Source: Camellia lanceoleosa (taxonomy: Eukaryota > Streptophyta > Magnoliopsida > Ericales > Theaceae). Taken from it: DNA of 64,000 bases. A program made the translations under genes and the position numbers. The notes beneath the pieces are model-generated. The model saw only the letters and a program-made list of their open reading frames with translations, did not search any database and had not been told where the DNA came from. Below, in pieces: positions 10,060 to 20,985 of the stretch (position 1 is the stretch's first letter; every line of letters starts with the position of its first letter). The stretch spans positions 79,171,217-79,235,216 of the forward strand of contig CM045762.1 in NCBI GenBank assembly GCA_025200525.1, in the 5' to 3' direction.

Positions 10060-12787
10060 GTTGAAGGGCTCATCACTGTTTGGGGTCCCCTTTTGTCACT
10101 TGCCTTTGTATCCCTCTTTTGCCCCCATTTTTGCATGATTTGTTAGCCTCTTATGCTTATGTTTTTGGACTTTGGTCCGAACTAAAAATGGCCTTATTTT
10201 GACCCCTTGTTCATGTTTCATTAAGGGTCTTTTACTATTTGAGGCATGCTTTTTATACTTTGTGTTATAGCCCTCTTTTTTGGTCTTATCTTGCATAGTG
10301 TTTTGAGCATACTTATACACTGTTTTGGCTCTAATCATAAACTGTAAAAAGTCATATTTTAGGTCCCTCTTCAACTTTGTTGAAGGACCTTCATCTTTTT
10401 GGGGCCAGCATGCATCACTTGCTTCTTTGTCCTCCTTTAGGCCCACTTTTTGCATGAGAGTTTTTCCATACTTGTGTCTGTTTTTGTGGTTTGTGGTAAA
10501 CTGTAAAACATCATATTTTTGGCCCCTCTTCAACATTGTAGAAGGGCCCTTCTCTGTTTAGGGTCAGCAGCTGCCACTTGCTTCATTATCTTGCTTTCGG
10601 GGCTGTTTTTGCATGCTAGTTTAGCTCCATTTGCGTTCGCTGTTTGGCCTTGCTTAGAACTGTGAATATGCTTATTTTTGGGCTGTCTTGATTCTGTCTT
10701 CACATTCCATTTTCAAATAATGCATGCATTGCATAGTTATAGGTCATTCGGTATGCCTAATTTCATGTTTCGGGACCTATTCCATGCATCGGGTGTCATT
10801 TTGCCATCTTTCGGGGCTGTTTTGCATCATTTATTGCCTCTGAAAATTGCATGCTAGTATGCCATATTCCATGTTTTGCCATGTCTTGTTAGAGTGGCAT
10901 TTCGTGCCTTAGGGTCAGTCCTCGGTTTGCGTGCACGTGTGCACGCATTTCGAGTGTCTCATTTTCATCTAATGGCCTCTTATGTGAGTGTGGTTGAGGT
11001 CCACTTGTGTTAGTGTAAGTCCATATTGCATTGTGTATGCCATTTCATTCCATAGCATTGTGTATGTTAGGTTGTATGTTAGTGCATTGTGTATGCCATG
11101 TTACTTTGTGCATCGTGTATGCCATTTCATAGCATATTGCATGTTAGGTTGTATCTTAGTTGCATTTCATGCATGTCATGCATATTGCATTATGTTCAGA
11201 ATAGGGGTTAGCCCGAGCATGGGAAACGAGGGGCGTTTTGTACTCCGAGTGACGGAACGTGTCTCAATTCCCAGTCACCGATACTCCGGATTATCCATGA
11301 TGGAGTTAGGTTTTAGTTGAGTTTTCATGTGCATTCATCCTATATTGAGCTGTGCAATTCGATTCCTCGGCCATCATGCATCAAGATGCGTGATTGGTGG
11401 CACGAGGATCGAAGCATGCATACATTTGTGAAAATACATTGCCATGCCCCTTTCCTGCTCTCTGTTACAGCAAATCAAGAATCAGCAGTCTTCCGAGGCT
11501 TGGCGCGCTTTCCAAAAACCATTGCAAAACAGAGGCTAATTGGGGTATCACAATGGATTTCCGCGCGAAGGCAACCCGGGCATGCATCATTCATCATCTG
11601 AAGAAGAGTCAAGACAGTCCCTAGCTTGCATGCCAGTTTATTCTTTTCTTAGTTAATTCGTTAACATATTTGGACCGTATTATTTGGACTGTACTATTTA
11701 TTTGGACCCTCCGCGCGAGGGCAATGTTGTAATAAGTGTGCGTGAGTGTGATGTATGTCTTCCAACCCCACATCTTTCTTCCCTTTTATTTACCAGCTTA
11801 TGATAGTTAGATTAGGGCATGTTTCAATTAGCATACAGTATGATAGCATGTTTGCATTTATTCATCTGTTTTGCATGCACCGGGCTCGGCGCATCATACC
11901 TCACTGCATTGTACTTCAATTCTAAGTTTAATATTTGTTAGCTGTAGCATTCCATATGCCATGTTTAGGATAGCCGAGCCTGCTGTAGTTGCATTAGACA
12001 TTTATGTATATTTAGGATCATGCATAGATTTCTAATCGGTTTCTGTTTTGGCTTGGAGTACTCGGTGAGTTTTATGCTTTAGCATCCTTGCATGCGTGTG
12101 AGTGACTGTCATGAATAGCATGCTTACTATGAGGCTAACTGCTTATGTGATATACCTGTTTGGATGCCTGTGGGTGGAGGTTGGGTTATTTGGATTGAAA
12201 CAATTCATCAAATGTTTGTTTTAAGCCCACTAGACAGTGGCAAAATCATGTTTTCTAAGCCCACCCAAGGGTGGCAAAATCCGCATTTTAAGCCTACTTG
12301 CGAGTAGCAAACCATTTTCACAAACAAACATGAAGTGTTTTGTTCCAATTCAGACGACTCAGTCTATACTTGTATGTTGTACGCATCACATAGTAACCTA
12401 GGCTAATAACCGGAATAACAACACACAATGTTTTCAAAAATAAATATCATGGTTAGTAGAGGCCGATCTTTGATCGGGCGAGCGAGGGTGATCACGAAGT
12501 GACCTTCTCCAATCGTACCCAAGTTCTCGAGCCGAGGCAACTTTGGTGATGACGGACACGTGGCCTTAGGCAAACGAGTCAGGGTTTCCTAAATTTTCCA
12601 AAAATAAAATATTTGGGTGGTGACTCTGTATCTGGCAAAGCAGTCCATGTTTGGCACTTCTTTAAAAAAAAAATCTGTTTTCTCAAAACGATTTGCCGGA
12701 TTTGGACTCTTTGGTTCAAGAATAAGAACCATGATGAAAATCGAATCCGAGCTGTAGCGAGGTCCCCCGCGGGCTTGTTACACCATA

Positions 12788-13600
12788 GTGTTGGGCTGAG
12801 CAAAACCACAGGCCTCGTTGTTGTGCTGAGTTAGGCCAGGCTTGGGCTGTGGATACGGACCGAAGAGCAAGACCTACATCTTACAAAGGACCGAGCTAGG
12901 CCAGAGGTTTGGGCCGCAAGCGAGGACCAAGTTGATTGAAGATGGGCCGTGGTCTAGGGACGAGCTAATAACTGTAAAGTCATGAAAGGGGTCGACCGGT
13001 CTAAGAGCAAAATGCCCTCGTGGGATTGACCAAGCCTCGAAGTTAGCCGAGAAATCTACCAACCCAGCTTGGAACAAGGTTGTCCTGAAGCTAGCACTTT
13101 GAGGATGACATAAGTGATTACTCGGTTGGGGTGCTCTACGTGGTCCAATGGCATAAAAAGAGGAATCCGCTCTGAGTACACGTCAATAACATTTGGCGGT
13201 TTGGCCAATGCTATTTGGCAGTATTGATGCGCACATGTGGAAGGAAAGGAAAGGAAAGGACATCACAGCCATGCGTCCAACAAAGGATGATAGAACTAGT
13301 GCGCTCACAATCTTGGATCAAAAGGCCAACCTAGATAAAGGGCGCGACCAAACTCTGAGAAGGGGAAGCAAACTTTAGCCACATTCTCCCCTCTGTCTCT
13401 CTTTCTGTCTCTGTTTTCCTCTCTATTCCTTTTTTTTCCTCAAGGGAACTAACTTGACCGTTGGAAGGGTTTTTCAGCACACCACCCGCCGGGTAGCTCA
13501 TCTTTATTTTGTTTACAATTAGTCAGAGTTCATTCAGTGCAAAACGAGCTTGGTAGCAAGGCTTACGGAAGGCAATGAATATTTCTCTCCCGTACAATTA
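12788..13600 (+). repeat. Probable fragment of an older LTR
   Basis: This is moderately GC-rich sequence with ATAAAAAGAGG near 13153 (TATA-like), a C/T-rich leader near 13384-13435, and AACTTGACCGTTGGAAGGG near 13450. The last resembles the R-U5 wording of many plant gypsy LTRs. The 5' part (GGGCCGAGTTAAACC) lies before the solo LTR at 7697-7719. No ends or duplication were resolved and the class is uncertain. Confidence 0.35.
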
Positions 13601-13750
13601 TGTTAAAAAGTGATTATTTCATTTTATTTCCTTCCAATAAACTAAACACTACATTAGATCAAAATTTAATTGATTGGCAAGGCATCAAAATTTAGCTTAC
13701 AAGTGTGGAGTCTACTTATTATGATTACTTCAATCAATAGTGAAACCTAA

Positions 13751-13792
13751 TTCGATTTCGATTTCGATTTCGATTTCGGTTGCGGTTTCGGC
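13751..13792 (+). repeat. Hexanucleotide microsatellite (TTTCGA)n
   Basis: Five or so tandem copies of TCGATT or close variants, degrading to GGTTGCGGTTTCGG at the right. Confidence 0.85.
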
Positions 13793-15740
13793 TTGTGTAT
13801 AAGCATTGCTTTTTAACAAATCTTTTATGAAGATACTTTCAATTACTAAAATATCATTATTACATTAAAATAATGAAAGATTGCTTCATTTTAATTTGGA
13901 CACGAAGGATTCAAAAATACAAAACAAGCTTTTTCACATAAGGGGATAAAATAAACCTTCAATGTTGTACCATCATTTCTCTCAAACTCAAAATTTGACA
14001 ACTCTTTTTAAATTAATATTAATGGGCTACAAACAACCCAAATTTAATGGAATATAAGTACACTTGGGCTCTACGTTGACACCCATTTGTTCTTGGAGTG
14101 TGGCCCATACAGAAGCCCATTCATTAATTTACACACCGTTGTCTGACGACTGCCTATTTGAACCCAACCCAAATTGACACTAATTTTCTTCTACCCGATT
14201 GAGAGATGAAATATTTCATTTGGGTGAGAAAATAAATGAAATGAATATATTTTCTCACTATCATGTTTGAATAGGTAAAAAAAAAAGTAATATTTCTGAA
14301 TCTTTTGCGCTATTAAGCCTAATCTCTAATCTCTTTGACCCCATAAAACACAATATGTCTAAAAGGACAACTATCTATTGAAATTAACTTATTTGTCTAT
14401 TTGTTGAAATTCACCAAAATAATGATTTGTTGAAATGTAACACATATCACTCGTTCAACAACTTATCTGATATTCCACATTTCTTTACCTTACCATCATC
14501 ACATGTTGCTTTCAGTCACCGGTTATCGTTGTTGGTTCCAAGGCGTCGGTGAATTTTTTGAGAACATTGGTGAGAAATAAAATAGGCAAAATAAGAGAAT
14601 TATCTTTTTTATCATTTTTCATCATTTCTCACCTAATTTATATGTTGAACATCTGAAAGAGTTCTATGTCTATTTCTCTTCGTTTTTCATAATTTTCTTA
14701 CAAAATCACTCAATTCAAATAAATTGTTAGAGATTGTCTTACAATTTTCGACTGCTAAGGGTTATAAACAAATAAGCTCTTCATCCAAACAAGTCAAGCT
14801 TCAATGGCATTTTAAAGTTTGTTTATGAGTTTGAATTGATTAGATTTGATTTGAGATTGACTTAAAAGATAGAATTTAAGTTTTATATTCATAAAACATT
14901 AAAATGTTTTTGGGCACCCACAACAAAATTTGTGATTTTTATTTTTATTTTTTTGTATCTTGTTATTCACTTGTTTATCTCTCACGTACTTGTAATATAG
15001 GTTGTAGTGAAGTTGTAAAATACATTCTAATAACATTCACAATAGTTTTTTAATTCAATTATGTTTCTAGTTAGACAGAGAGTGAGAGTAAGAAATTTTA
15101 TGAAACACAGCTCCTTTTATGTCTCATTTATGATATTTGTAACGTTTAGTTATGACATATTATAGTATTAATTATGAATTGGTTATAGCTCATTGTTGTT
15201 TTAATTATGATTTATTATGAGGTTAGTTATAGCTGATTGTGATTATTATTTTAATTATGATTGAAAATATTTTTATTTATATGTTATACCTTATGTATTG
15301 TTTAATAATGACTTATTATTTTTTTAATTATGACGGAAAAATATTTAATTACGACAAATTTTTTTAAATGTGTATTCTAACATGGCCATATATTTTAATC
15401 TCCAATGAGTTAACTTTCGTCTTAATGTAAGAATTTAGTGCAAGAAGTTAATAGGTGTGTTAATTATGATGAGCCTCTTGAACCTTCACTTTCCCTCTCT
15501 CATTCTCTTCATTTTTATTTTTGTCTAGCACACAATAAAAGACTTGTACCAAACACAGGGATTTGCACTCATAAAAAATGAGATTTTTTTTTTTTAATGT
15601 CCAACTAAAATGTAATTTCTTCTAAAATAAAACTTAGTGTTGAAGGATATAAATAATAATAATAAAAAAAAAATTTAAAAAAGAAGGTTATCAGGCACAA
15701 TGAATTTGTGTGTGTTGATGAACTATTTTTGTTAGACAAA
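13793..15740. other. AT-rich intergenic stretch, no gene seen
   Basis: No recognisable coding sequence. A segment around 15100-15360 with repeated TTATGA/TAATTATGA motifs resembles 31605-31790 in the same orientation, suggesting another dispersed AT-rich repeat. Nothing else stands out. Confidence 0.5.
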
Positions 15741-16075
15741 GTGCCATTTTAGGAAGTTGGCAAAAAGTCAACGTTTTTGGTGTGTTGCTAAAAATTTAAG
15801 TTGCCAAAAACGCCCCAAATTTCCATTTGGGAAGACCAAAAACGCCACTCCTAAATTTACCAAATTACCCTGTAGAAAATTTTGATTAATTAATTTAAAA
15901 ATCAAAAAGTAAGGATATTTTAGTCATTTTAGAGTGATGTGACACTTTAAAAAAATATTAAACCAAAAAGTAAAAAAGTCAGCTTTTTACCAACTTCCCA
16001 AATCACTTTTAAAAAAGTCAAAAAGCTTAGTAAAAAGTTAAAAGCCAACTTTTTACCAACTTCCCAAAACACCCC
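15741..16075 (+). mobile_element. MITE with 3-bp target duplication, copy A (335 bp)
   Basis: The left end is GTGCCATTTTAGGAAGTTGG and the inverted right end is GGGGTGTTTTGGGAAGTTGG. It is flanked by AAA on both sides (15738-15740, 16076-16078). It is homologous to the copies at 25236-25550 (opposite orientation) and 50400-50748. No coding capacity. Confidence 0.7.
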
Positions 16076-16375
16076 AAAATAACCAGATTGGAGTTGCTCA
16101 TAAACTCTTCAAATGTTGAAAATTTGAAAGAGAATATCTATAACTTGACTTTTAAATAGTCTATTGTAGGGTCATAATTAAAGTCTTGTTGTCAATAGAT
16201 TAAAAAAATCAAATGTTATTATAAATCGTTATATTATTTTCTTTATTTTTACATATATTTTTTTAATTTAAAAAATTAATTAAAATAGTTAATTCTCAAA
16301 ATGGTCATAAGTCAAGGTTAGCTAAATATATACCTTATTTAAATTTTTTTAAAAGTTAGTTGAAAATATTCTTAT

Positions 16376-17180
16376 AGAGCAACTCCAACACTAATTTTTA
16401 TTTTTCACAACCAAAAGTATTAAAAAAAAATATACTCTTTATTTTTATTGGGGCTCGTTTGGGAATTGAAAAAAATGTATAAAAGAAATTAAAAAAATGA
16501 TATGATAATTTATAATGATTCTTTAATCATTTTTTTTTATCCATATGCTCCAATGATACCTTTTATTTTATATGTATATTTCAAAAGACTCCCCACATAA
16601 TAATATAAGGGTAAATTACCAATAAGTCTTAATAGTTGGACTTAATTCTCATTAAGTTCTATTGAAAATAAGTCCTAATAAAATTATCACTAAAAATAAT
16701 TTTTTGTGATTTTTTTACAAATGTTGCTAAAAATTAACAATTAGTGTTTTTTTTTTTTGGTCATAGATTTTATAAATTATCGCTAAAACTTATAATTAAT
16801 GACTTTTTTTATGACGAATTTTTAAACTTTCATTAAAAGTTGAACATTAGTGACTTTTTTGTGATGATATTTTTAAACTGTCGTTAAAACTTATAATTGA
16901 TAATATTATTTGTGACAAAATTTTTAAATCGTCACTGAAAATTAACAATTAATGACGATTTTATTTTTAATAGTATTTGATAAAAAAAATATCATTAATT
17001 ATTATAGTACCTATTAGGCAATAAATCAATCTATTAAGATTCACAAATGAATTTCCCCAAATATAATTAGCATGAAAGAGTTTTGTTAAAATAATTATTA
17101 TTATAATAACTATTCTGTTCTATCATGTAAAATGGGATGAAATTGGCTATAACAATTAAAAGACTTATTTTAAATGGTTG
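16376..17180. repeat. Dispersed repeat starting AGAGCAACTCCAAC, interrupted by another element
   Basis: The left part (16376-16608) and the right part (17059-17180, GAGTTTTGTTAAAATAA...) align with a continuous copy in a frataxin intron at about 38298-38590. The left end resembles the common plant MITE terminus TAGAGCAWCTCCAAC. The right end is not resolved. Confidence 0.4.
16609..17058 (+). mobile_element. Small inverted-ended element filled with about 65-bp tandem repeats (450 bp)
   Basis: The ends are GGGTAAATTACC... and ...GAATTTCCCC, with inverted similarity through CTTAATAG. The flanks TAATATAA and AAATATAA match at 7 of 8 bases. The interior is a run of degenerate repeats built on CTAAAAATTAACAATTAGTGA and GTGACGATTTTTAAA-like motifs. 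A second, opposite copy is at 43430-43818. The interrupted host repeat (16376-17180) supports these insertion edges. Confidence 0.55.
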
Positions 17181-17189
17181 GCTGGAAAT

Positions 17190-17440
17190 GCTTTTAGAAA
17201 TTATTTATTCAAAAATACCTTAAATAGGTTAGGCCACAAATAAAAATATGAAGATATCCTAAATAGATTTGGCTAAAAAAAAAAAAAAAAAAAGTAAAAC
17301 AAAAATATCTTAAATAGATTTGGCCACAAAAACAAAAACAAAAATATCTTAAAATATAGGCCACAAAATTAAAAACTTTATATATATATATATATCCTAA
17401 ACAAATTTGGCCACAAATAAAAATAGAAAATAAAAATATT
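17190..17440 (+). repeat. Degenerate tandem repeat, units of roughly 50-60 bp
   Basis: About four copies of a unit built on AAAAATATCTTAAATAGATTTGGCCACAAA, separated by A-rich runs. One copy is followed by a short (TA)n run near 17371-17394. It ends about 75 bases before the first CACGTCA motif upstream of the B-box gene. Confidence 0.7.
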
Positions 17441-17516
17441 TAAAGGTTAAATAATTCGACGGCGAAACCCAATCCTGACTGATTATGGCCGAAGTTATGG
17501 AGGCCCCACAATAAGC

Positions 17517-17636
17517 CACGTCAAACCATACCACCCACTCATTTTCCATATCACATGATCTGAACCTATCCAAGTGACATTATCATGCCACGTCACCGAA
17601 TCATATCTTCATCTCTCGCTCTAGGACGACACGTCA
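17517..17636 (+). promoter_or_regulatory. Three CACGTCA motifs upstream of the B-box gene
   Basis: CACGTCA occurs at 17517-17523, 17589-17595 and 17630-17636, all in the same orientation and within 120 bases. ACGT-core sites of this C/G-box type are bound by plant bZIP factors such as HY5. Binding here is inference; the motifs and their spacing are seen directly. Confidence 0.55.
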
Positions 17637-17749
17637 TCGCCCTAAATCGAAATCAAAAAATAAAAAAAATAAAAAATATCTTGCATCGAACAAAGGAAAC
17701 AGCTACACAAGCCGAACCTCTTGTTCCCTCACAAGACGACACCTGGCAC

Positions 17750-17757
17750 TTATTTAA
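17750..17757 (+). promoter_or_regulatory. TATA-like box of the B-box gene
   Basis: TTATTTAA lies about 160 bases before the chosen ATG and downstream of the CACGTCA cluster. It is followed by a C/T-rich leader around 17800-17885, typical of a plant 5' UTR. Confidence 0.5.
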
Positions 17758-17914
17758 ACCGTTTTCTAGGCTCGGACTCTTTGCTCTATCAACAAAGTCC
17801 ACAATTTTCTCTCCGAAGCTATTGTCGAAATTTTCTCTCTCTTTCTTTTCTCGGCCTTTTTCTTTCCTCTTCCTCCTCCTGAGTTTCAGAAGTGGATTTA
17901 GAGAGCGTAGGGAG

Positions 17915-18951
17915 ATGAAGAGCTGTGAGCTATGCAAGTCGGCGGCGAGGATGTACTGCGAGTCAGACCAGGCGAGCTTATGCTGGGACTGCGATGCCAA
18001 GGTTCACTCAGCCAATTTCCTCGTCGCTCGGCATTCGAGGAGTTTGCTGTGTCACGTTTGTCAGTCTCCGACGCCGTGGAATGCTTCTGGTGCGAGAGTC
18101 GGTCGGACTGTTTCGGTGTGTGAGAGTTGTTTCGAAGTGAAGGAGAACAGAGTCGAGGAGGAAGAGAACGAAGGAGATAACTATAATGAAATTGATACTG
18201 AAGAGGATGAGTATGGAGATGATGAGAAGGAGGATGATGATGATGAGGAAGGAGATAATCAGGTGGTGCCGTGGTCATCGACTCCTCCTCCTCCTCCTTC
18301 GGCTGAGAGTTCCTCAAGCAGTGAGGAGTCCTCGAACAGGTCCATTAATGGTGATGGAGTTGTTTCACTAAAGCAATTGCACAAAAATGCCGCAGATCTT
18401 CACTCTGACGTACGAATTTCATCCCTTTTTATGTGACCTTGCTCGATTTCATTTTTCTCTCCATACACGCACAGATCCGATTCATTCTGTTTTAATTTAG
18501 TTTTAGTTTTCATTTTTGTCATAAATAAGTCGTGTCAGTTTCAAAAATGATCTCGTTTCTTCAAATATCTACGAATCTAGATGAAACTTTTGAGGCTAAA
18601 CTAAACCGTGATGATGTGTTTTATTTTTATTTTTTGTCACAGGATGATCTCAACTGTGTATCTTCTCGCCGGAAAAACAGTTCGCCGCCGCCGGCCTCCT
18701 TGGGAAGAGACAGCGAGACCGATTTCGTTGACGCATTGAGGCCATTGAAACGGCGAAGAATTGAGACGAACCGATCCGAGGCGGTTCAGTGTGGCCCAGA
18801 CGATTCGAGGACTGCGATCGTGGAGTCGCTGAAGAGACTCCATGAGCGAGACGTGACTTCCGGGAATAACGCGGCATCGGCAATTGTCCGCATCTTTAAG
18901 TTGAGTGAGAATCTGGGAGCCGTTGATTTTAATTCGTCCCAGTCGTCATAG
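17915..18951 (+). CDS. B-box zinc finger protein, BBX28/BBX29-like (2 exons, 267 aa)
   Basis: Exon 1 is 17915-18409 (165 codons) and exon 2 is 18643-18951 (102 codons plus TAG). The intron has a GTACGA donor and a TTTTGTCACAG acceptor, phase 0. The N-terminus is a B-box: CELC (residues 4-7), C15, D18, C23, C26, D27, H31, H40, with the expected zinc-ligand spacing. Residues 46-72 (CHVCQSPTPW...VSVCESC) look like a shortened second B-box. An acidic run follows (about 81-113), then NQVVPW (115-120), a proline run, a serine-rich run, and PLKRRRI (199-205), a likely nuclear signal. There is no CCT domain. This layout matches the single-B-box BBX28/29 proteins, which act in light and brassinosteroid signalling by binding other regulators, usually without clear DNA binding of their own. 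I chose the ATG directly before CELC; the frame is open further 5', but that part reads as untranslated leader. Confidence 0.88.
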
Positions 18952-19250
18952 CCGTCCGATTTGAGATAGCCTAATCTCCCTATTGACCTCCTCGACAACA
19001 ACTCTCCTTCAGTTAGCTGCAAATTTTTTTTTTTTTTTTGTGAACTAGGAAAAAAAAAATTGTACTCTTTATTTATCCAATCCATAGGGAGTGAGAAGGG
19101 GCTGGTCTTCTAGATCTTCTACACAGGTGAGCAGGTCAATTCTTGAAGGACATAAGTAGCGTTTCCATTTATGGTTAAAATTAGTCGGGCCATATTTTGC
19201 TCGCGACTCTCTTGTATATTGAGATTGATGCAATGAATATAATTTCTTGC
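18952..19250 (+). other. Likely 3' UTR of the B-box gene
   Basis: Non-coding, with a T/A-run around 19027-19060 and AATGAATATAA near 19233 as a possible polyadenylation signal. The exact end is not visible. Confidence 0.4.
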
Positions 19251-20529
19251 TAATTTTAATGTTGTAATTTTTTTTTTATTTTTCGTGTCAAATTGAATTC
19301 AAGCTCAAACAAAACAAACGCGTACAAGTATATACAATAACCACCAAGGTTGGTTGTCTAGTGGAGAATACAGTGCATTTCTCAGCATTGAGTTAGGGTT
19401 GATTTTTGGGAGGGTGTTTGAAATTTTTTCAAGAGAATATGTCCACGCTTCAAATTTTTAATGATTTAATTAATCTTTTTTTTTGGGTGAAACGGAGAAT
19501 ATCTCAATCGGGGGAGAAAACGGGCACGTTCTATTAGTGCTTTGGTGATGGATCCCTCACTTGGTGAGGCCTAATTTCTGACTGGCAACTGATTATTTTA
19601 GAGTCAGGACTTACAGTACCGTGATGACACCTCAAAATTTTTTTTTTCCTATTTAAAAATATATATATATACAATAAAGTTATGTCGTTTGTTTTATTGG
19701 GATTCATGTTGGCGTGTAGACCGCGTCGTTTTAATATTAATCTATTCTAAGACATTTTTATTAATGTGGTTTTTTTTTTTTTTTTTTTCTTTCTAAGATT
19801 GTCTTGTATTATCAAATTTTTACTGTCTTATGTAATCTGATGGGAAAATTTTATTTTCATAATGTTCTTAACATTTTTTTAAAAAAATAAGTAACAAATT
19901 AATAATTTTCATGCAAGCAATGATACGAACTCCAAATACAAATGCAAATGCAAAATTGATGATATATATATTTTTTCTGTTTTTGTGGGGTCAAGAATGA
20001 GGTCTTGTTTGGAAATAAATTATTTTAGTAATTTTTTTGAACTTTTTACAAAAAGATATGTAGAAAATAAAGAGTGATTTAATAATTTATAGTAATTTTT
20101 TGATTAAAATATTTAGTTTCTAAACGAGACTTGAATTATAGGACAATTCATGCAATTGTGAACCAATTATAGAAGTTTGATTTAGGTCTTGTTTGACAAT
20201 ATCATTTTTTAACTTTAAAGTCAAAAGTCACTAAAAAAATAAGAAGTTAACAACTTATATTAAAAAATTAAAGATTTTTTTTCTCTCTATTTTTTATACA
20301 ACATTTCGTAAAAATTTAAAAAATCATATCAAATATACTAATTTTTTTTTACATTATATAGTAGTAGCCAAAAAGTTAGAAATTTACCCAAAAAAAGCCT
20401 GTTACAAAATAGTTTTTCAGTTTGCGAGTGCCAATTTGATGGTTGATGCTCAACTTGCCAAGGCTGCTTGTGTGAGGAAGAGTCAGTTTGGAATAGTTTA
20501 CAACACATTATTGAAACTTTCGGATTTTT
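19251..20529. other. AT-rich intergenic stretch, no gene seen
   Basis: No recognisable gene. A short, less AT-rich island at about 20415-20495 reads as a plausible peptide in one frame (NLMVDAQLAKAACVRK) but I cannot assign it; it may be a gene scrap. Confidence 0.45.
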
Positions 20530-20985
20530 TTTTCCCCAGAATTCCTGATTTGAGTTTTCTAAAAATACTTTTGAGAAAATTTTATTTTCATATTTTTTGT
20601 ATTTTTTTTATTTTTATTGAATATTTTTAATACTTTAAGAATTTTTTTTTAATTTTTAGATACGCTTAACGTAAATACACTTAAAAAGTATAATTTTCAT
20701 AAAAAAATCTTTAAAAAATTCACTAAATATGAAAAATACAAAAGAAAAATATGAAAATTTAATATATTTTCCATATTTTTGTATATTTATTAATTTTTTG
20801 AAATATTTTTCACAAATATTTTACTTTTTAGATACATCTAAGTAAGGTGCATCTAAAAAAGTAAAAAAATGTTTAAAATTTTAAAAATATTCACTAAAAA
20901 TCAAAAAAAATATGAAAAATAAAAAACACAACTTTCAAAAAATTGAATTCAAAAAATTAAAACCAAACACACTGGTTACTTCTTT
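20530..20985. repeat. Hairpin-bearing MITE-like element, copy 2
   Basis: Same family as 7200-7625. Paired inverted motifs TTTTTAGATACGC...ACTTAAAAAGTA (about 20648-20692) and TTACTTTTTAGATACATC...GCATCTAAAAAAGTAAA (about 20819-20867). The right end AAACCAAACACACTGG matches AAACCAAATACACTGA of copy 1. Confidence 0.6.

Larger units (their letters stand above)
7725..12782 (+). mobile_element. 5,058-bp solo LTR (starts TGTAGACACCCC, ends TTGTTACA) with 5-bp target duplication
   Basis: It begins TGTAGACACCCC at 7725 and ends GGGCTTGTTACA at 12782 (TG...CA). It is flanked by the identical 5 bases CCATA (7720-7724 and 12783-12787), the signature of retroviral-type integration. No internal direct repeat and no gag or pol are present, so this is a lone LTR left by LTR-LTR recombination, not a whole element. 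Subtracting the nested hAT element and its extra 8-bp target copy leaves about 4.3 kb. A TATA box is at 8792-8800 and a GC-rich segment with repeated GGCCGGCC lies around 8595-8632. The minus-strand copy at 54322-59478 is homologous along its length. LTRs this long are known from Ogre/Tat gypsy elements; that assignment is only inference. Confidence 0.9.

Noticed and set aside
10988..11624. Open frames in the last third of the first solo LTR
   Set aside because: Repeated TGTATGCCATTTCAT-type sequence gives a chance C/H/Y-rich peptide; there is no homologue and the frames are not preserved in the minus-strand copy.
17585..17914. N-terminal extension of the B-box frame to 17585
   Set aside because: The extra 110 residues are low-complexity, contain the TATA-like box and pyrimidine-rich leader, and the family starts a few residues before the CELC motif.
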